A stretch of DNA of 64,000 bases, taken from the NCBI RefSeq assembly GCF_016316925.1, contig NZ_JAEEGB010000017.1:1-64000 (forward strand), in the 5' to 3' direction. The stretch comes from Clostridium aciditolerans. GTDB lineage: Bacteria; Bacillota; Clostridia; Clostridiales; Clostridiaceae. Of the stretch, positions 17,213-26,325 are shown piece after piece (the first letter of the stretch is position 1; every line of letters begins with the position of its first letter). Both the position numbers and the translations under genes were made by a program. A model generated the notes under the pieces. It was not told the origin of the DNA. It saw only the letters and a program-made list of their open reading frames with translations, and searched no databases.

Positions 17213-17287
17213 TGCCCATTCGCCAAGCGGTAAGGCACCTGACTCTGACTCAGGTATTCGGAGGTTCGAATCCTTCATGGGCAGCCA
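17213..17287 (+). tRNA. tRNA-Gln (anticodon CTG)
   Basis: A 75-nt cloverleaf: acceptor TGCCCAT/ATGGGCA, anticodon stem CCTGA/TCAGG around loop CTCTGAC (anticodon CTG, reading CAG), T-arm GGAGGTTCGAATCCTTC, discriminator G and encoded CCA. The U1-A72 closing pair is typical of tRNA-Gln. Confidence 0.93.
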
Positions 17288-17295
17288 TTGAATTC

Positions 17296-17326
17296 AAAGA
17301 CTCTATAGCTTTTATAGAGTCTTTTA
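17296..17326 (+). terminator. Terminator of tRNA-Gln
   Basis: 12-bp stem AAAGACTCTATA / TATAGAGTCTTT followed by T-rich sequence, 8 bases after the CCA end. Confidence 0.8.
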
Positions 17327-17349
17327 TTATCTTACCTTTAATATAACCC

Positions 17350-17378
17350 TTGACAAAGAATTATTGATATTATAAAAT
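17350..17378 (+). promoter_or_regulatory. Promoter of the leuS T-box transcript
   Basis: Perfect -35 TTGACA (17350-17355), 17 bp, then -10 TAAAAT (17373-17378). Transcription would start near 17385, at the head of the T-box leader. Confidence 0.7.
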
Positions 17379-17384
17379 TTACAA

Positions 17385-17632
17385 TAAAGTTAATAATACG
17401 CTTTGAAAAGGAATAGTAATATTTTATCCTCTTAAGAGAGCTGTTGGCAGGTGAAAAACAGTGTTGATAATCTATGAACTCGCCTTGGAGCTTATCTGCA
17501 GAAAAGCAGATACGGATAAAACCGTTATTTTATTGAGTGAAACTAAAGAATGCCTTTAGTTTAATAAGAGTGGTACCGCGGAATACAGCCTTTTCGTCTC
17601 TTTATAGAGAGATGAAAAGGCTTTTTTTATTA
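17385..17632 (+). promoter_or_regulatory. T-box leader (leucine) controlling leuS
   Basis: The T-box sequence AGAGTGGTACCGCGGAA (17567-17583) is canonical. A long stem I precedes it (about 17400-17520), with the segment GAACTC at about 17476-17481, giving a CTC leucine specifier codon that fits the downstream leucyl-tRNA synthetase. Uncharged tRNA-Leu would pair with the specifier and T-box and prevent formation of the terminator at 17587-17628. Confidence 0.92.
17587..17628 (+). terminator. T-box intrinsic terminator
   Basis: Stem AGCCTTTTC-GTCTC / GAGAG-ATGAAAAGGCT followed by seven T. The 5' side overlaps the antiterminator partner of the T-box. Confidence 0.9.
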
Positions 17633-17738
17633 GCTAAGACTATTGTAATATTATTGCAGAATACCTGCAATTGATTATTTAATGTAGTTTTTGCAATAAT
17701 AACAACTATATAATAAAACAAAGTAAAGGAGCGATAAT

Positions 17739-20177
17739 ATGAGCTTTTACAATACTAAGATTGATGAAAAGTGGCAAAAAAAATGGGAAGATTCTAATCT
17801 TTACAAATTTGATGAGAATAATTTAGATAACAAGCTATATGTGCTTGAAATGTTCCCTTATCCATCAGGAAGTAAGCTTCATGCAGGCCATTGGTTTAAC
17901 TATGGACCAGTTGACTCTTGGGCAAGAATGAAAAGAATGCAGGGGTATAATGTATTCCAACCAATGGGATTCGATGCTTTTGGTCTTCCTGCAGAAAACT
18001 TTGCTATTAAGACAGGAATTCACCCTAAGGATTCAACAGAAAAAAATATTGAAACTATGGAACAACAGCTTAAGGCCATGGGTACAATGTTTAACTGGGA
18101 AAATGAGGTAGTTACTTGTAGCCCAGAGTATTACAAATGGACTCAATGGATATTTGTAAAGTTATTTGAAAATGGCTTAGCCTATAGAAAAAATGCACCT
18201 GTTAACTGGTGCCCTAGCTGTAATACAGTTCTTGCAAATGAACAGGTTCTAGATGGTGCTTGTGAAAGATGCAGCACTGAAGTTACTAAAAAAGATCTAA
18301 CTCAATGGTTCTTTAAGATTACAGACTATGCAGAACAACTACTTGAAAAATTAGATGATTTAGATTGGCCAGAAAAAACAAAAGCTATGCAAAAACATTG
18401 GATTGGCAAATCTATTGGTTCTGAAGTAACTTTTAAAGTTGCAGACTCTGATTTAGAATTCAATGTATTTACTACAAGAGTTGATACCCTATTTGGAGTT
18501 ACTTATGTAGTTATAGCACCTGAAAATGAAATTGTAGACAAAATTACTACAGATGAGTTTAAAACCTTAGTAGATGAATATAAAGAAGAAGCTAAAAAGC
18601 AATCTGATATAGAAAGACAGTCAATAACTAGAGAAAAGACTGGTGTATTTACTGGAGCATATGCTATAAATCCTATAAACGGAAGAAAAGTGCCTATCTG
18701 GGTAGGTGATTACGTATTAAACACTTATGGTACTGGTTGTGTTATGGCCGTTCCTGCTCATGATGAAAGAGACTTTGCATTTGCAACAAAATACAATCTT
18801 CCAATAGAAAGAGTAATTGAGGGCGGAGATTCTCTTCCTTATGTTGAGTATGGAAAGATGATGAACAGTGATGAGTTTGACGGACTTTCTGGCGACGAAG
18901 CTAAGGCTGCTGTTGTCAAAAAGCTTGAAACTATGACACTTGGAAAAGGAAAAGTAAACTATAGATTAAGAGATTGGTTAGTTTCAAGACAGAGATACTG
19001 GGGAGCTCCTATTCCAATAATTCATTGCGATAAGTGTGGAACCGTTCCTGTTCCTGAAAAGGATCTTCCTGTAATGCTTCCATACGATGTGGAATTTTCA
19101 CCAGATGGAAAATCTCCATTATCAAAATCTGAAGATTTTATAAACACAACTTGCCCTGTATGTGGTGCACCTGCTAAGAGGGATATGGATACTTTAGATA
19201 CCTTTGTATGTTCATCATGGTATTACTTAAGATATCCTGATAACAAAAATAGTGATAAAGCTTTTGATAGTGAGACAATAAATAAGATGCTTCCAGTAGA
19301 TATGTATGTCGGCGGACCGGAACATGCATGCATGCATCTTTTGTATGCAAGATTCTTTACTAAAGCTTTAAGAGATATGGGTTATTTGAACTTTGATGAG
19401 CCATTCTTATCATTGAGACATCAAGGATTAATTCTTGGTCCTGATGGTCTAAAGATGAGTAAATCTAAAGGAAATACTATATCTCCTGACGATTATATAA
19501 AGGAATTTGGATCTGATGTATTTAGAATGTATCTAATGTTTGGATTTGACTACACTGAAGGTGGAGCATGGAGTGATGATGGTGTTAAATCCATTGGAAG
19601 ATTTGTAGACAGAATAGAGAGAATCTTAGATTCTTGCAGAGAAGAAATAAATAATCCTAAAAATAATAAAGCTACTTTAGATAAAGCAGAGAAAGAGCTT
19701 AATTATATGAGGCATCATGCAATTAAGGCTGTAAGTGAGGACACTGCTAAGTTCCAATTTAACACTTCTATAGCAAGATTAATGGAATTTACAAATGCTC
19801 TTTCAAAATATGCTGGAGAAGATATTAAAAATTCTTCTTTCTTAAAAGAGACTATACTTGACTTTATAAAACTTATAGCACCATTTGCGCCTCACTTTGC
19901 AGAGGAACAATGGGAACTTTCTGGAATGTCTTACTCAGTATTTAATGAAAAGTGGCCTACATTTGACTCTAAGGCTTTAATAAAAGATGAGGTTGAAATA
20001 GCAATTCAGGTTAATGGAAAAATAAAGGCTAAAGTAAATATAGCTACAGGATTAACTGAAGATCAAATAAAAGAAGCTGCACTTGATAACGACGATGTAA
20101 AAGCTTCTATAGAAGGAAAAGAAGTTAAAAAAGTTATAGTTGTTAAAGGTAGGCTTGTAAATATTGTTGTAAAATAA
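17739..20177 (+). CDS. leuS: Leucyl-tRNA synthetase
   Basis: A 812-residue class Ia synthetase that charges tRNA-Leu with leucine. The HIGH-type motif is HAGH in [15 protein letters not shown], and the KMSKS motif is [16 protein letters not shown]. Between them lie zinc-type cysteine pairs ([21 protein letters not shown]), the CP1 editing domain with [17 protein letters not shown], and a second cysteine cluster ([15 protein letters not shown]). The C-terminal anticodon-binding helical domain ends [20 protein letters not shown] precedes the ATG. It is controlled by the leucine T-box upstream. Length and motifs are complete. Confidence 0.98.
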   Translation: MSFYNTKIDEKWQKKWEDSNLYKFDENNLDNKLYVLEMFPYPSGSKLHAGHWFNYGPVDSWARMKRMQGYNVFQPMGFDAFGLPAENFAIKTGIHPKDSTEKNIETMEQQLKAMGTMFNWENEVVTCSPEYYKWTQWIFVKLFENGLAYRKNAPVNWCPSCNTVLANEQVLDGACERCSTEVTKKDLTQWFFKITDYAEQLLEKLDDLDWPEKTKAMQKHWIGKSIGSEVTFKVADSDLEFNVFTTRVDTLFGVTYVVIAPENEIVDKITTDEFKTLVDEYKEEAKKQSDIERQSITREKTGVFTGAYAINPINGRKVPIWVGDYVLNTYGTGCVMAVPAHDERDFAFATKYNLPIERVIEGGDSLPYVEYGKMMNSDEFDGLSGDEAKAAVVKKLETMTLGKGKVNYRLRDWLVSRQRYWGAPIPIIHCDKCGTVPVPEKDLPVMLPYDVEFSPDGKSPLSKSEDFINTTCPVCGAPAKRDMDTLDTFVCSSWYYLRYPDNKNSDKAFDSETINKMLPVDMYVGGPEHACMHLLYARFFTKALRDMGYLNFDEPFLSLRHQGLILGPDGLKMSKSKGNTISPDDYIKEFGSDVFRMYLMFGFDYTEGGAWSDDGVKSIGRFVDRIERILDSCREEINNPKNNKATLDKAEKELNYMRHHAIKAVSEDTAKFQFNTSIARLMEFTNALSKYAGEDIKNSSFLKETILDFIKLIAPFAPHFAEEQWELSGMSYSVFNEKWPTFDSKALIKDEVEIAIQVNGKIKAKVNIATGLTEDQIKEAALDNDDVKASIEGKEVKKVIVVKGRLVNIVVK

Positions 20178-20182
20178 AATTT

Positions 20183-20202
20183 GGGGCCCTATGGCCCCTT
20201 AT
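20183..20202. terminator. Weak hairpin between convergent leuS and the alarmone synthetase gene
   Basis: GGGGCC-CTAT-GGCCCC, a short GC-rich stem flanked by TTT on one side and AAATTTT on the other, 6 bases after leuS. It may serve both directions. Confidence 0.55.
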
Positions 20203-20987
20203 CTATACATCTCTAATATCTTTTCTGTGGATTTTAAAAGACTAGCAAGTTCATTTACCTCACCCTCTTCAATGAGCTTATTCAGCTGTATTTGAAGTCT
20301 TGTAGATTCCGCAAGTTTTCCCATCGAGGATAAAGTCAATATATTATTCATTATGTCTGATACTAAGCTGGATTTCACTTCAAATAATTTTTGAGCATCC
20401 TTAATTTCATCCTTAATCTCAAGCATCTGCTGATCTAATTGAAAGGCTGCATCCGCTGCGGATTTTAATTTCAACTTTATATTATCAGGTATTTCATGCT
20501 TATATTTATAATTTAGCGAATGCTCTATAGTAGCCCAAAAGTTCATTGCTAAGGTTCTTATTTGGAATTCCGCTAATATCTCCTTTTCACCATCTGCCAT
20601 ATTTACTGGATACTTGATAACCATATGATAACTTCTATATCCGCTGCCCTTAACATTAGTGACATAGTCCTTCTCATAGAGAATCTTCATATCTTTTCTT
20701 CCTCTAACTATCTCAACAACTTTCTCAACATCATCAACAAACTGGCACATGATCCTTAATCCTGCAATATCCTCCATTTCATAACCAATTCTATCTAGAG
20801 GTATATTAAACTTATTAGCCTTTTCTAATATACTAGATATTTCCTTCACCCTGCCTGTAACAAACTCAATAGGTGAATATTCATTTTTTCTTCTATATTC
20901 TTTTCTTATGCTTCTAAATTTTATTTTCAATTCTTCAACTGCTTGTTCATACGGTATCAGAAATGTTTTCCATTCTCCTATTGCCAT
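20199..20987 (-). CDS. Small alarmone synthetase (RelQ/YjbM-like)
   Basis: A 262-residue protein with a single RelA/SpoT synthetase domain and no HD hydrolase, TGS or ACT domain: the small alarmone synthetase type that makes (p)ppGpp from ATP and GDP/GTP. Motifs are SPIEFVTGRVKEISSILEKA, MEDIAGLRIMCQFVDDVEKV, GSGYRSYHMVIKYPV and AEFQIRTLAMNFWATIEHSL. A helical, partly coiled C-terminal tail follows. The ribosome site GGGGTG fits the ATG at 20987 (7-base spacing) and is too close to the in-frame ATG at 20993. It is monocistronic. Confidence 0.88.
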   Translation of the reverse strand: MAIGEWKTFLIPYEQAVEELKIKFRSIRKEYRRKNEYSPIEFVTGRVKEISSILEKANKFNIPLDRIGYEMEDIAGLRIMCQFVDDVEKVVEIVRGRKDMKILYEKDYVTNVKGSGYRSYHMVIKYPVNMADGEKEILAEFQIRTLAMNFWATIEHSLNYKYKHEIPDNIKLKLKSAADAAFQLDQQMLEIKDEIKDAQKLFEVKSSLVSDIMNNILTLSSMGKLAESTRLQIQLNKLIEEGEVNELASLLKSTEKILEMYR

Positions 20988-21143
20988 AACCATTCACCCC
21001 TACATATTAGTATATGCTGTCATTTATATTATACTACACTTTTATTATAGTATATTATTTATAAATAAATAATATAATTTTATTATAATTTTTGATATAA
21101 TAGGATTATTCAAGAAACTATTAATATTGAAGGTGATGTTTTA

Positions 21144-22037
21144 ATGTCAAAGGATATATTTTCTGGTTTAGAAAATTTAGGATTCGAAGATATTGATAAT
21201 GTAAATTTGTATAAAAAAGAAGATGATAAGATGAAGCAGGACGAAGAAAAAATAGGACAAAGTGAGGAATACAAGCAAAGATCACTACTGTATGATATGC
21301 AAGTTACTTGCCCAGTATGTGAGGTTAATTTTAAAGTTCGTGCTGTTAAAACTTCAGCATCCAGAATTTTGAAAAAAGATTCCGACAGCTTTATTAGATA
21401 TGGTGTTATAAATCCCTATTTCTATGATGTATGGGTGTGCAATAGCTGTGGGTATTCTGCTATGAAAAATGATTTTCATAAAATTAGAAGTTTCCAAATA
21501 AATTCAGTAAAAGAAAAAATCACTTCTAGATGGCGGGGAAAGAACTACCCTGACGTATATGATATAGATATAGCTATAGAAAGATATAAACTTGCTCTTT
21601 TAAACTATGTTGTAACGGAAGCAAAGTCAAGCAAAAAGGCTATGAACTGCTTAAAGCTTGCATGGATGTATCGTCTCAAGGAAGATGCTGATAATGAGAT
21701 GACGTTTTTAAAACAAGCCCTAGATGGGTTTAGTGATGCTTATTACAATGAAGATTTTCCTATATATGAAATGAACAAGTTCACCATTATGTATTTAATT
21801 GGTGAACTTAATAGAAGAGCTCAAAAACCTGAGGAAGCTTTAGTTTGGTTTAGTAAAATTATAACTGCGCCTGGTGCTCCTCAAAGGCTTAAAGATAAAA
21901 CTCGAGACCAGAAAGACTTAATAGAAGAAAGCCTAAAAAAAGAATCTGCGAGTAACGAAGATTTGACAGAAGGAATTTCTTTCGACGATGAGAATAAGAA
22001 AGATAAAAAGGGATTTTTCTCTAAATTTTTCAAATAA
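21144..22037 (+). CDS. DUF2225 family protein
   Basis: A 297-residue soluble protein. After an acidic N-terminus comes a zinc-ribbon-like region with CPVCEVNFKVRA and WVCNSCGYSAMKND, the four-cysteine hallmark of DUF2225, then a helical TPR-like part (AIERYKLALLNYVVTEAK, EALVWFSKIITAPGAP) and a charged lysine-rich tail. Function is unknown. GGTGATG precedes the ATG. It stands alone, with a good terminator. Confidence 0.83.
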   Translation: MSKDIFSGLENLGFEDIDNVNLYKKEDDKMKQDEEKIGQSEEYKQRSLLYDMQVTCPVCEVNFKVRAVKTSASRILKKDSDSFIRYGVINPYFYDVWVCNSCGYSAMKNDFHKIRSFQINSVKEKITSRWRGKNYPDVYDIDIAIERYKLALLNYVVTEAKSSKKAMNCLKLAWMYRLKEDADNEMTFLKQALDGFSDAYYNEDFPIYEMNKFTIMYLIGELNRRAQKPEEALVWFSKIITAPGAPQRLKDKTRDQKDLIEESLKKESASNEDLTEGISFDDENKKDKKGFFSKFFK

Positions 22038-22061
22038 AGAAGGCCCATTAAGGCCTTCTTT
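22036..22061 (+). terminator. Terminator of the DUF2225 gene
   Basis: Perfect 10-bp stem AAAGAAGGCC / GGCCTTCTTT with loop CATTAA, overlapping the end of the gene. Confidence 0.85.
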
Positions 22062-22088
22062 AGGTTTATATACTGCTTAGCATTCTGT

Positions 22089-24611
22089 TTATATAAATAA
22101 ATTTACATTGGAGTCCTCTGCTTCCCCTAGGTAGTAACCTACACCACCTATTTTTACCCCATCAATTAGCTCATCCTTTTTAAGTCCCATAACATCCATA
22201 GACATTTGACATGCTACTATTTCTATTCCACTATCTATAGCAGCTTGTATTAGCTCTTCAAGTGATGTAACATTTTTATTTTTCATTACCATTCTGATCA
22301 TTTTAGGTCCCATTCCAAGCATATTCATATTAGATAATTTTAATCTTTTGCTTCCTCTTGGCATCATAAATCCAAACATCTTATCCATAAAGGCTTTTGG
22401 AACACTAACTTTTTCATGCTTCCTTAGTATGTTTAGTCCCCAGAATGTAAAAAACATTGTAACTTTTTTGCCCATGGAAGCTGCACCATTAGCTATTATA
22501 AAGGATGCTATTGCTTTATCTAAATCTCCGCTGAACACTACTAAGGTCTTATTATCCTTTTGAACAATTGCACCAGCACTACAACCAGTGTTATCTAGCA
22601 TTATTTGTTTTTTTTTACCCTTTTTTATAAAAGCTATAATGTTTCCCTTATCTTTTTCTCTCTCTAATAGCTCGTTATCAGTTCTTTGGCACCAAGACTT
22701 TATATCTTCGAAAAATCCCGGATCTGACGCTGTAACCTTTAATATCTCTCCTTCCTTCATGTCCTGAACACTTGCATTAACCTGCATTAATGGACCTGGG
22801 CAGCATAGTCCACAAGCATCAAGTGTCTTATCAAAGCTTCCCTTCTTATATTCAATCTCTGCCTCTTTATACTCATTAATAGTACTTTCTAAGCTAACAC
22901 TAGATTCTTTTTCCCTTAAGTCTATAGAGCCACCTTCACTGCCTTTGTTCATTACTACATCTTTAGGCTTAAACTTACTCATAGTATATGTCTTATAACC
23001 GCCAGTTAGGTTCTTCACTTTAAATCCACGTGCCATTAAAATTCTCGCAGCAATATATCCTCTAAGTCCTACCTGACAATGGAGTAATATTTCCTTATTT
23101 TTATCTAGTTCACCCACTCTATTTCTCAAATCATCTACTGGTATATTTAATGAACCTTCTATATTACCGTTTTTGTATTCTATCTCAGTTCTTACATCTA
23201 TAAGTTGAGTTTTTTCTTTATCTCTATTGTCTATATCTTCTGGAAGTATTACTTCATGTCTTCCAATTAGAACATTTTCAGCAACAAAACCAGCCATGTT
23301 AACAGGATCCTTAGCTGAAGAGTAAGGTGGTGCATAAGCAAGCTCTAATTCAGCCAAATCATAGACTGTTCCTCCAAGCCTCATTGTAACTGCTATATCG
23401 TCCATTCTCTTATCTACTCCAACATAACCAAAAGCTTGAGCTCCAAGTATTTTTCCCTCATCATTGAAAATTAGCTTTATTGACATTGGGGCTGCACCTG
23501 GGTAGTATCCTGCACTTGAGCTAGGATGCACATAGATAACCCTATATGATATACCTTTTGATTTTAATGTTCTTTCATTATTTCCTGTACTTGCTCCAGT
23601 TAAGCCAAATACCTTTATAATAGCTGTTCCCATAGTTCCTTTGTATTTTGAATCTAATCCACATACATTATCTGCTGCAATTCTTCCTTGTTTATTAGCA
23701 GGTCCGGCAAGAGCTATAGCTGTTTTACTTCCATTTACAAAATCAACTACTTCTATAGCATCACCAACTGCATATACGTCTTTTATATTTGTCTCCATCT
23801 TATCGTTGACTATTATGTGACCTCTTGGTCCAAACTCTATTCCTGAGTTCTTTAAAAAGGTTACATCCGGCTTTACACCTATAGCAAGTATAACTATATC
23901 TGCATATAGGCATTTTCCGCTATTTAAGATAACATTAATGCCATTGTCTTCTTCCTTAAATGCCTTTACACCATCATTTAAAACAACTCCAACTCCGTTA
24001 TCTTCGAGTTCCTTTTCCGCAAAAGTTACCATATCGGAGTCAAATGGAGCTAATATATGAGGTGCTGCTTCAATTAATGCAACATTTAATCCTCTTTCTT
24101 TAAGGTTTTCAGCCATTTCAACCCCTATAAAACCTCCACCTATAACTACTGCATTTTTGATGTTTCTATTATCTACATAAGCTTTTATTTTGTCTGTATC
24201 AGGCACATTTCTCAAGGTAAATATCTTATCATTATTTATACCTTCTATTGGCGGCTTGATAGGCATTGCGCCTGGTGATAAAATCAGGTAATCATAGCTT
24301 TCTTCATATTCACCTTTGTCTTTGCTGTTAACCTTTACTTTTTTATTTTTTGTATCTACATCAATTACTTCGCTATTTACTCTTACATCTATTTTAAATC
24401 TCTCATTCATAGCCTCAGGAGTTTGTACTAGTAGTTTTTCTCTTTCCTTAATAGTTTCACCTATATAATAAGGCAATCCACAATTAGCAAAAGATATATA
24501 CTCTCCTTTTTCAAACATCACTATCTCTGCATCCTCATCAAGTCTTCTAAGTCTAGCAGCAGCAGATGCTCCACCTGCAACTCCGCCAACAATTAAAACC
24601 TTTTTCCCCAT
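22089..24611 (-). CDS. CoA-disulfide reductase-like flavoprotein fused to rhodanese, TusA and DsrE-like domains
   Basis: An 840-residue four-part fusion. Residues 1-450: FAD/NAD(P)H disulfide oxidoreductase of the CoA-disulfide reductase/NADH oxidase class, with LIVGGVAGGASAAARLRR, the redox cysteine 44 in SFANCGLPYYIGE, and the second FAD motif NIKDVYAVGDAIE. About 465-555: rhodanese, with its persulfide-carrying cysteine in LLHCQVGLRGYIAARIL. About 605-680: TusA/SirA, with LDACGLCCPGPLMQV. About 685-840: DsrE-type domain (GCSAGAIVQ, VACQMSMDVMG). The set suggests handling of persulfides or polysulfide, moving sulfane sulfur from the rhodanese to TusA and DsrE. It lies 39 bases after an ArsR-type regulator on the same strand, which likely controls it. 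Confidence 0.9.
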   Translation of the reverse strand: MGKKVLIVGGVAGGASAAARLRRLDEDAEIVMFEKGEYISFANCGLPYYIGETIKEREKLLVQTPEAMNERFKIDVRVNSEVIDVDTKNKKVKVNSKDKGEYEESYDYLILSPGAMPIKPPIEGINNDKIFTLRNVPDTDKIKAYVDNRNIKNAVVIGGGFIGVEMAENLKERGLNVALIEAAPHILAPFDSDMVTFAEKELEDNGVGVVLNDGVKAFKEEDNGINVILNSGKCLYADIVILAIGVKPDVTFLKNSGIEFGPRGHIIVNDKMETNIKDVYAVGDAIEVVDFVNGSKTAIALAGPANKQGRIAADNVCGLDSKYKGTMGTAIIKVFGLTGASTGNNERTLKSKGISYRVIYVHPSSSAGYYPGAAPMSIKLIFNDEGKILGAQAFGYVGVDKRMDDIAVTMRLGGTVYDLAELELAYAPPYSSAKDPVNMAGFVAENVLIGRHEVILPEDIDNRDKEKTQLIDVRTEIEYKNGNIEGSLNIPVDDLRNRVGELDKNKEILLHCQVGLRGYIAARILMARGFKVKNLTGGYKTYTMSKFKPKDVVMNKGSEGGSIDLREKESSVSLESTINEYKEAEIEYKKGSFDKTLDACGLCCPGPLMQVNASVQDMKEGEILKVTASDPGFFEDIKSWCQRTDNELLEREKDKGNIIAFIKKGKKKQIMLDNTGCSAGAIVQKDNKTLVVFSGDLDKAIASFIIANGAASMGKKVTMFFTFWGLNILRKHEKVSVPKAFMDKMFGFMMPRGSKRLKLSNMNMLGMGPKMIRMVMKNKNVTSLEELIQAAIDSGIEIVACQMSMDVMGLKKDELIDGVKIGGVGYYLGEAEDSNVNLFI

Positions 24612-24650
24612 TTTAAATCCTCCTCTTAATTATCACATGATTTTACATAG

Positions 24651-24941
24651 TTATTGATCCTCTTTGTCAAACAAAGTTTCTATTAATCTTTTAACTCTCT
24701 CATCACAAACTCTGTAGTTTATTTCTAGTCCATTTCTTTCACCTTCAATTATTCCGGCAGTTCTTAGTTTTTGTAGATGTTGTGATATAGTAGATTGAGG
24801 CATATCCAAACAGTTTTGCATATGACTTACATTACATCTTCCCTTTTCCAATAGACCTCTAACTATACACAATCTAACTGGATGTGCTAGCACTTTAAGA
24901 AACTCTGCTGTTTCATTAAATCTTTCAAAATTATTATCCAT
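24651..24941 (-). CDS. ArsR-family transcriptional regulator
   Basis: A 96-residue winged-helix repressor: LAHPVRLCIVRGLLEKGRCNV then the recognition helix MPQSTISQHLQKLRTAGIIE and the wing GERNGLEINYRVCD. It has cysteines at 25, 36, 44 and 79; the first and last fall in the helices that carry the persulfide-sensing pair in BigR/SqrR-type ArsR proteins, though not in exactly the same residues as far as I can align. Being the first gene of an operon with the sulfur-transfer flavoprotein, it is probably its sulfide/persulfide or thiol-stress sensor (inference). Confidence 0.88.
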   Translation of the reverse strand: MDNNFERFNETAEFLKVLAHPVRLCIVRGLLEKGRCNVSHMQNCLDMPQSTISQHLQKLRTAGIIEGERNGLEINYRVCDERVKRLIETLFDKEDQ

Positions 24942-25074
24942 CTCATACCTCTTAATTTTTTAGAATAATTTTCAGTAAATATTTTTCACTATTATGTTTA
25001 ATATATTTATTCATCACTATATCTATATATTACGATATATGAATATAATTGTCAATAAATTATCCCATAAAAAC

Positions 25075-25761
25075 TTATAAAATTTTTATGGGATTAAAAT
25101 CTAGATAATCACCTGAAGTGAGTATATATTCTATGCCATCTTTTTCGCCATTTAAAGCTTTTGTTAGCGAAGGTCCATGTAAGTGTCCATAAACTACCTT
25201 TTCAACGCTATATTCTTTAAATATTTCTACAAAACCTGATTCTACAAGCTTCTCATTCATAGGAGGATAGTGAATCATTACAATAAATTTTTTGAATCCT
25301 TCTTTTACTGCCGCATCTAATGACATTCTTAATCTAGAAAGCTCTCTTGTATATATCTTTTCATCATGGGCCTTGAAGTTCTCGCCACCTGGACAAATCC
25401 AACCTCTAGTTCCACATATAGCATAATCCTCATATACAAAGAAGTTGTTCTGAATGAATTTCATATCTTCATAAAGATTATTTAGTTTAGTAATACTCAC
25501 CCACCAATAATCGTGATTACCCTTAACCATTATTTTTCTTCCTGGAAGATTGTGAATCCATTGTAAGTCATTCATCCCATCTTCTATCTTCATAGACCAG
25601 GATATATCTCCAGCTATAAGCACTGTATCTTCATCCTTGACCTTTTTTACCCAGTTATCCTTTATTTTTTTATCATGTTGAAACCAGTTCTGCCCAAATA
25701 CATCCATTGGCTTATCACCGTTTAAATCTAAGTGCAAATCAGATATTGCATATAAAGCCAC
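25075..25761 (-). CDS. Metallophosphoesterase
   Basis: A 228-residue calcineurin-like phosphoesterase. The metal ligands are visible in order: SDLHLD, IAGDISW, KGNHDYWW, MIHYPP and YGHLHG. It is close to the bacterial family of small soluble metallophosphoesterases seen next to sporulation or flagellar genes; the substrate is unknown. The start has a GAGGTGG ribosome site. It lies 11 bases after the FlhB-like gene and is likely cotranscribed with it. Confidence 0.87.
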   Translation of the reverse strand: MALYAISDLHLDLNGDKPMDVFGQNWFQHDKKIKDNWVKKVKDEDTVLIAGDISWSMKIEDGMNDLQWIHNLPGRKIMVKGNHDYWWVSITKLNNLYEDMKFIQNNFFVYEDYAICGTRGWICPGGENFKAHDEKIYTRELSRLRMSLDAAVKEGFKKFIVMIHYPPMNEKLVESGFVEIFKEYSVEKVVYGHLHGPSLTKALNGEKDGIEYILTSGDYLDFNPIKIL

Positions 25762-25772
25762 CTTACCACCTC

Positions 25773-26036
25773 TTATTTGTTTAAATTTTTATCTACATCC
25801 ATTACATAAGCTATCACCTTGGCTACCGCATTATATAATTCAAAGGGTATAGCGTCTCCTACATCTACATTACTTAAAAGACTTGAAAGTTCTTCATCGT
25901 AAACTATAGGAACATTATTTTCTTCAGCTCTTTCTATTATCTTGTCGGCCACATATCCCATACCTGCCGCAGTCACCACTGGTGCTGAGTATCCATGTTC
26001 ATATTTTAATGCTGCTGCCTTTTTCTTTTTATTCAT
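25773..26036 (-). CDS. FlhB-like protein (YlqH family)
   Basis: An 87-residue protein that corresponds to the cytoplasmic C-terminal domain of the flagellar/type III export switch FlhB: AALKYEHGYSAPVVTAAG then ADKIIERAEENNVPIVYDEE. The autocleavage motif NPTH of true FlhB is replaced by SAPV, as in Bacillus YlqH. There is no membrane part. AAGAGGTG precedes the ATG at 26036, and the GAGGACA repeat begins just upstream. The next upstream gene encodes a FliK-like protein, the same pairing as ylqG-ylqH in Bacillus; the role is unknown. Confidence 0.82.
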   Translation of the reverse strand: MNKKKKAAALKYEHGYSAPVVTAAGMGYVADKIIERAEENNVPIVYDEELSSLLSNVDVGDAIPFELYNAVAKVIAYVMDVDKNLNK

Positions 26037-26050
26037 TATAACACCTCTTA

Positions 26051-26282
26051 AAAAAATGCGAAGCATTTTTTAGAGGACAGAGGACAATTGACAGAGGACA
26101 ATGAAGGAGAATTTTTCTACGTTACACTACGAAAAATCTTTGATTATATTTATAAGCCGATGTTTCACATTAGTGAAACGAGCTCAAAAATAAATTAGTT
26201 TTCTGACGTAAGGAAGAAAACTCACCTTCACTGTCCTCTGTCCTCTGTCAATTGTCCTCTAAAAAATAATGCGTCGCATAAT
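26051..26282. repeat. GAGGACA multi-hairpin repeat, copy A
   Basis: Terminal inverted repeats TTAGAGGACAGAGGACAATT... / ...AATTGTCCTCTGTCCTCTAA bound 26070-26262. Internal hairpins are GTTTCAC-ATTA-GTGAAAC and AGTTTTC-...-GAAAACT, plus an ATTTTTC/GAAAAAT stem. A small hairpin AAAAATGC-GAA-GCATTTTT abuts the left end, and an ATGCG/CGCAT dyad the right. It sits inside the fliK-like/flhB-like operon. No coding capacity. Confidence 0.85.
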
Positions 26283-26325
26283 TCTTATTTTACAATCTCC
26301 ACCCTGTTTAAAGCAAGAACTAAAT

